The notes below the pieces were generated by a model. That model was not told the DNA's origin. It worked only from the letters and a program-made list of their open reading frames with translations, and made no database searches. Position numbers and translations under genes: made by a program. Of a stretch of DNA of 45,502 nt, positions 44,904-45,502 are shown in pieces. Origin of the DNA: UBA4661 sp002405405 (GTDB lineage Bacteria > Bacteroidota > Ignavibacteria > Kapaibacteriales > UBA4661); assembly GCA_036847245.1 (NCBI GenBank), contig DAIUAL010000007.1, positions 1 to 45,502 on the forward strand, written 5' to 3'. Each line of letters begins with the position of its first letter. Position 1 is the first letter of the stretch.

Positions 44904-45502
44904 CTATGGCGACGGTGCCATTGACACCCAAGCCTCATACGAATCCCGTACAGCTAAAACTAAAACAGGATCGGTAAGCGCAACATCAAGAGCTGTTTTT
45001 ACAAGTTCCCATGTACCACCACCACCATTGACTAGGTTGGCAAGTGCCTGCTGAATCAGATCCTGCCCTCTCATGACAATAAGTTCATCAAGCCCATGAG
45101 CCGCTGATTTTAAATCTGCTACAACAGCATGTTGGAATCTAAGCGAATGTTGATTTGTAAAGTAAGCAATTGCCGCTTGAGTTTGATTGGTAGTGAGTTG
45201 CGTTCCCCCTGATATAGCAGAAATATATGTTATTCCCATAAAATTGCTGAAAATTGGTGTAATACTGCCATTCTGAATAGCTGTTACGACTACTTCATCC
45301 ATATAATAAGTATATTTAGGTTGTTTGGGTGGAGTTGGTACTTTTTCTTTATCTCCCGCCGCTGATACTGAAAAATAATCCGTAGGAGTGAAATAAAGAC
45401 CATCGTAAAAATTACTGCCAGCACTTGAGCTTTGGCTCGATTGAGATAAAGATTTACGTAGGGCATCCCAATATACTGCACTGTTCTTAGCAATTGACAA
45501 GA
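44904..45502 (-). CDS. Unidentified protein, 5' end cut by the window edge
   Basis: The frame is open to the right edge, so only the last ~199 residues are visible. I do not recognise a family. A serine-rich stretch and an acidic/lysine linker (AAGDKEKVPTPPKQPK) lead into TYYMDEVVVTAIQNG; a D/N-EVVVTA segment resembles the linkers that precede variable C-terminal domains in RHS/YD-repeat proteins of this group. The final ~110 residues are mostly helical and contain FTNQHSLRFQHAVVADLKSAAHGLDELIVMRG and a glycine run. A toxin-like C-terminus is possible but only a guess. Confidence 0.5.
   Translation of the reverse strand, partial: LSIAKNSAVYWDALRKSLSQSSQSSSAGSNFYDGLYFTPTDYFSVSAAGDKEKVPTPPKQPKYTYYMDEVVVTAIQNGSITPIFSNFMGITYISAISGGTQLTTNQTQAAIAYFTNQHSLRFQHAVVADLKSAAHGLDELIVMRGQDLIQQALANLVNGGGGTWELVKTALDVALTDPVLVLAVRDSYEAWVSMAPSP

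Noticed and set aside
44784..44924. 46-codon plus-strand frame (MAEKATTPSS...) reaching into the 3' end of the edge gene
   Set aside because: No recognised domain, no ribosome binding site, and it overlaps an opposite-strand coding region.

Overview
The window reads like a chromosome segment of a free-living member of the Bacteroidota/Chlorobiota/Kapabacteria group. Three proteins end in type IX secretion (T9SS) C-terminal sorting domains, a fourth has FlgD-like Ig domains, and one broken gene encodes an IgGFc-binding-type surface protein. Shine-Dalgarno sequences are mostly weak. One promoter (39696-39728) fits the Bacteroidota TTTG / TAnnTTTG consensus. No tRNA, rRNA, CRISPR array, transposase or phage gene was seen. 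The placement is inference from protein style; no search was run.

Layout, left to right. (1) 1-7250, plus strand: a sortilin/BNR-repeat exported protein, truncated by the window edge and split by an in-frame TAG; a lipoprotein with two FKBP domains; an exported isoaspartyl peptidase/asparaginase; then pgi and trmB. (2) 7531-11149: an AraC-type regulator divergent from a FecA-like TonB-dependent receptor, with a 21-bp-phased direct repeat between them. (3) 11257-18309, minus strand: a LytTR regulator, two T9SS cargo proteins (a repeat beta-propeller and a TIM-barrel glycosidase-like protein) and an FlgD-Ig protein. (4) A 729-bp non-coding block with tandem repeats and hairpins, then gltB-gltD with an ATGA overlap, and a DUF2442 protein. 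(5) 25729-31880, minus strand: a T9SS-sorted protein, the IgGFc-binding-like gene broken by an in-frame TAA, ccmB, ccmC and an HDAC-family deacetylase in close succession. (6) 32045-34935: a divergent MocR regulator and PLP aminotransferase. (7) 35030-39497, minus strand: an apparent four-gene unit of proC, an OLD-like AAA ATPase, a TOPRIM-like protein and an ILVBL-like TPP enzyme. (8) 39770-45502: acyl-CoA dehydrogenase, murE, a NarL-type response regulator, a cysteine-less thioredoxin-fold protein and an unidentified protein cut by the right edge.

Most genes are housekeeping: ammonia assimilation by GOGAT, glycolysis, proline and cell-wall synthesis, cytochrome c maturation and fatty-acid oxidation. 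The best candidate for an undescribed system is the adjacent AAA-ATPase/TOPRIM-like pair at 36791-38647. It has the architecture of two-component anti-phage systems but sits among metabolic genes. The second notable signal is a pair of otherwise intact exported-protein genes (2214-2216 and 29827-29829), each cut by one in-frame stop codon with homologous reading frame continuing beyond it. Regulatory candidates include a palindrome shared by the gltB and acyl-CoA dehydrogenase upstream regions and a 90-bp dispersed repeat present twice.
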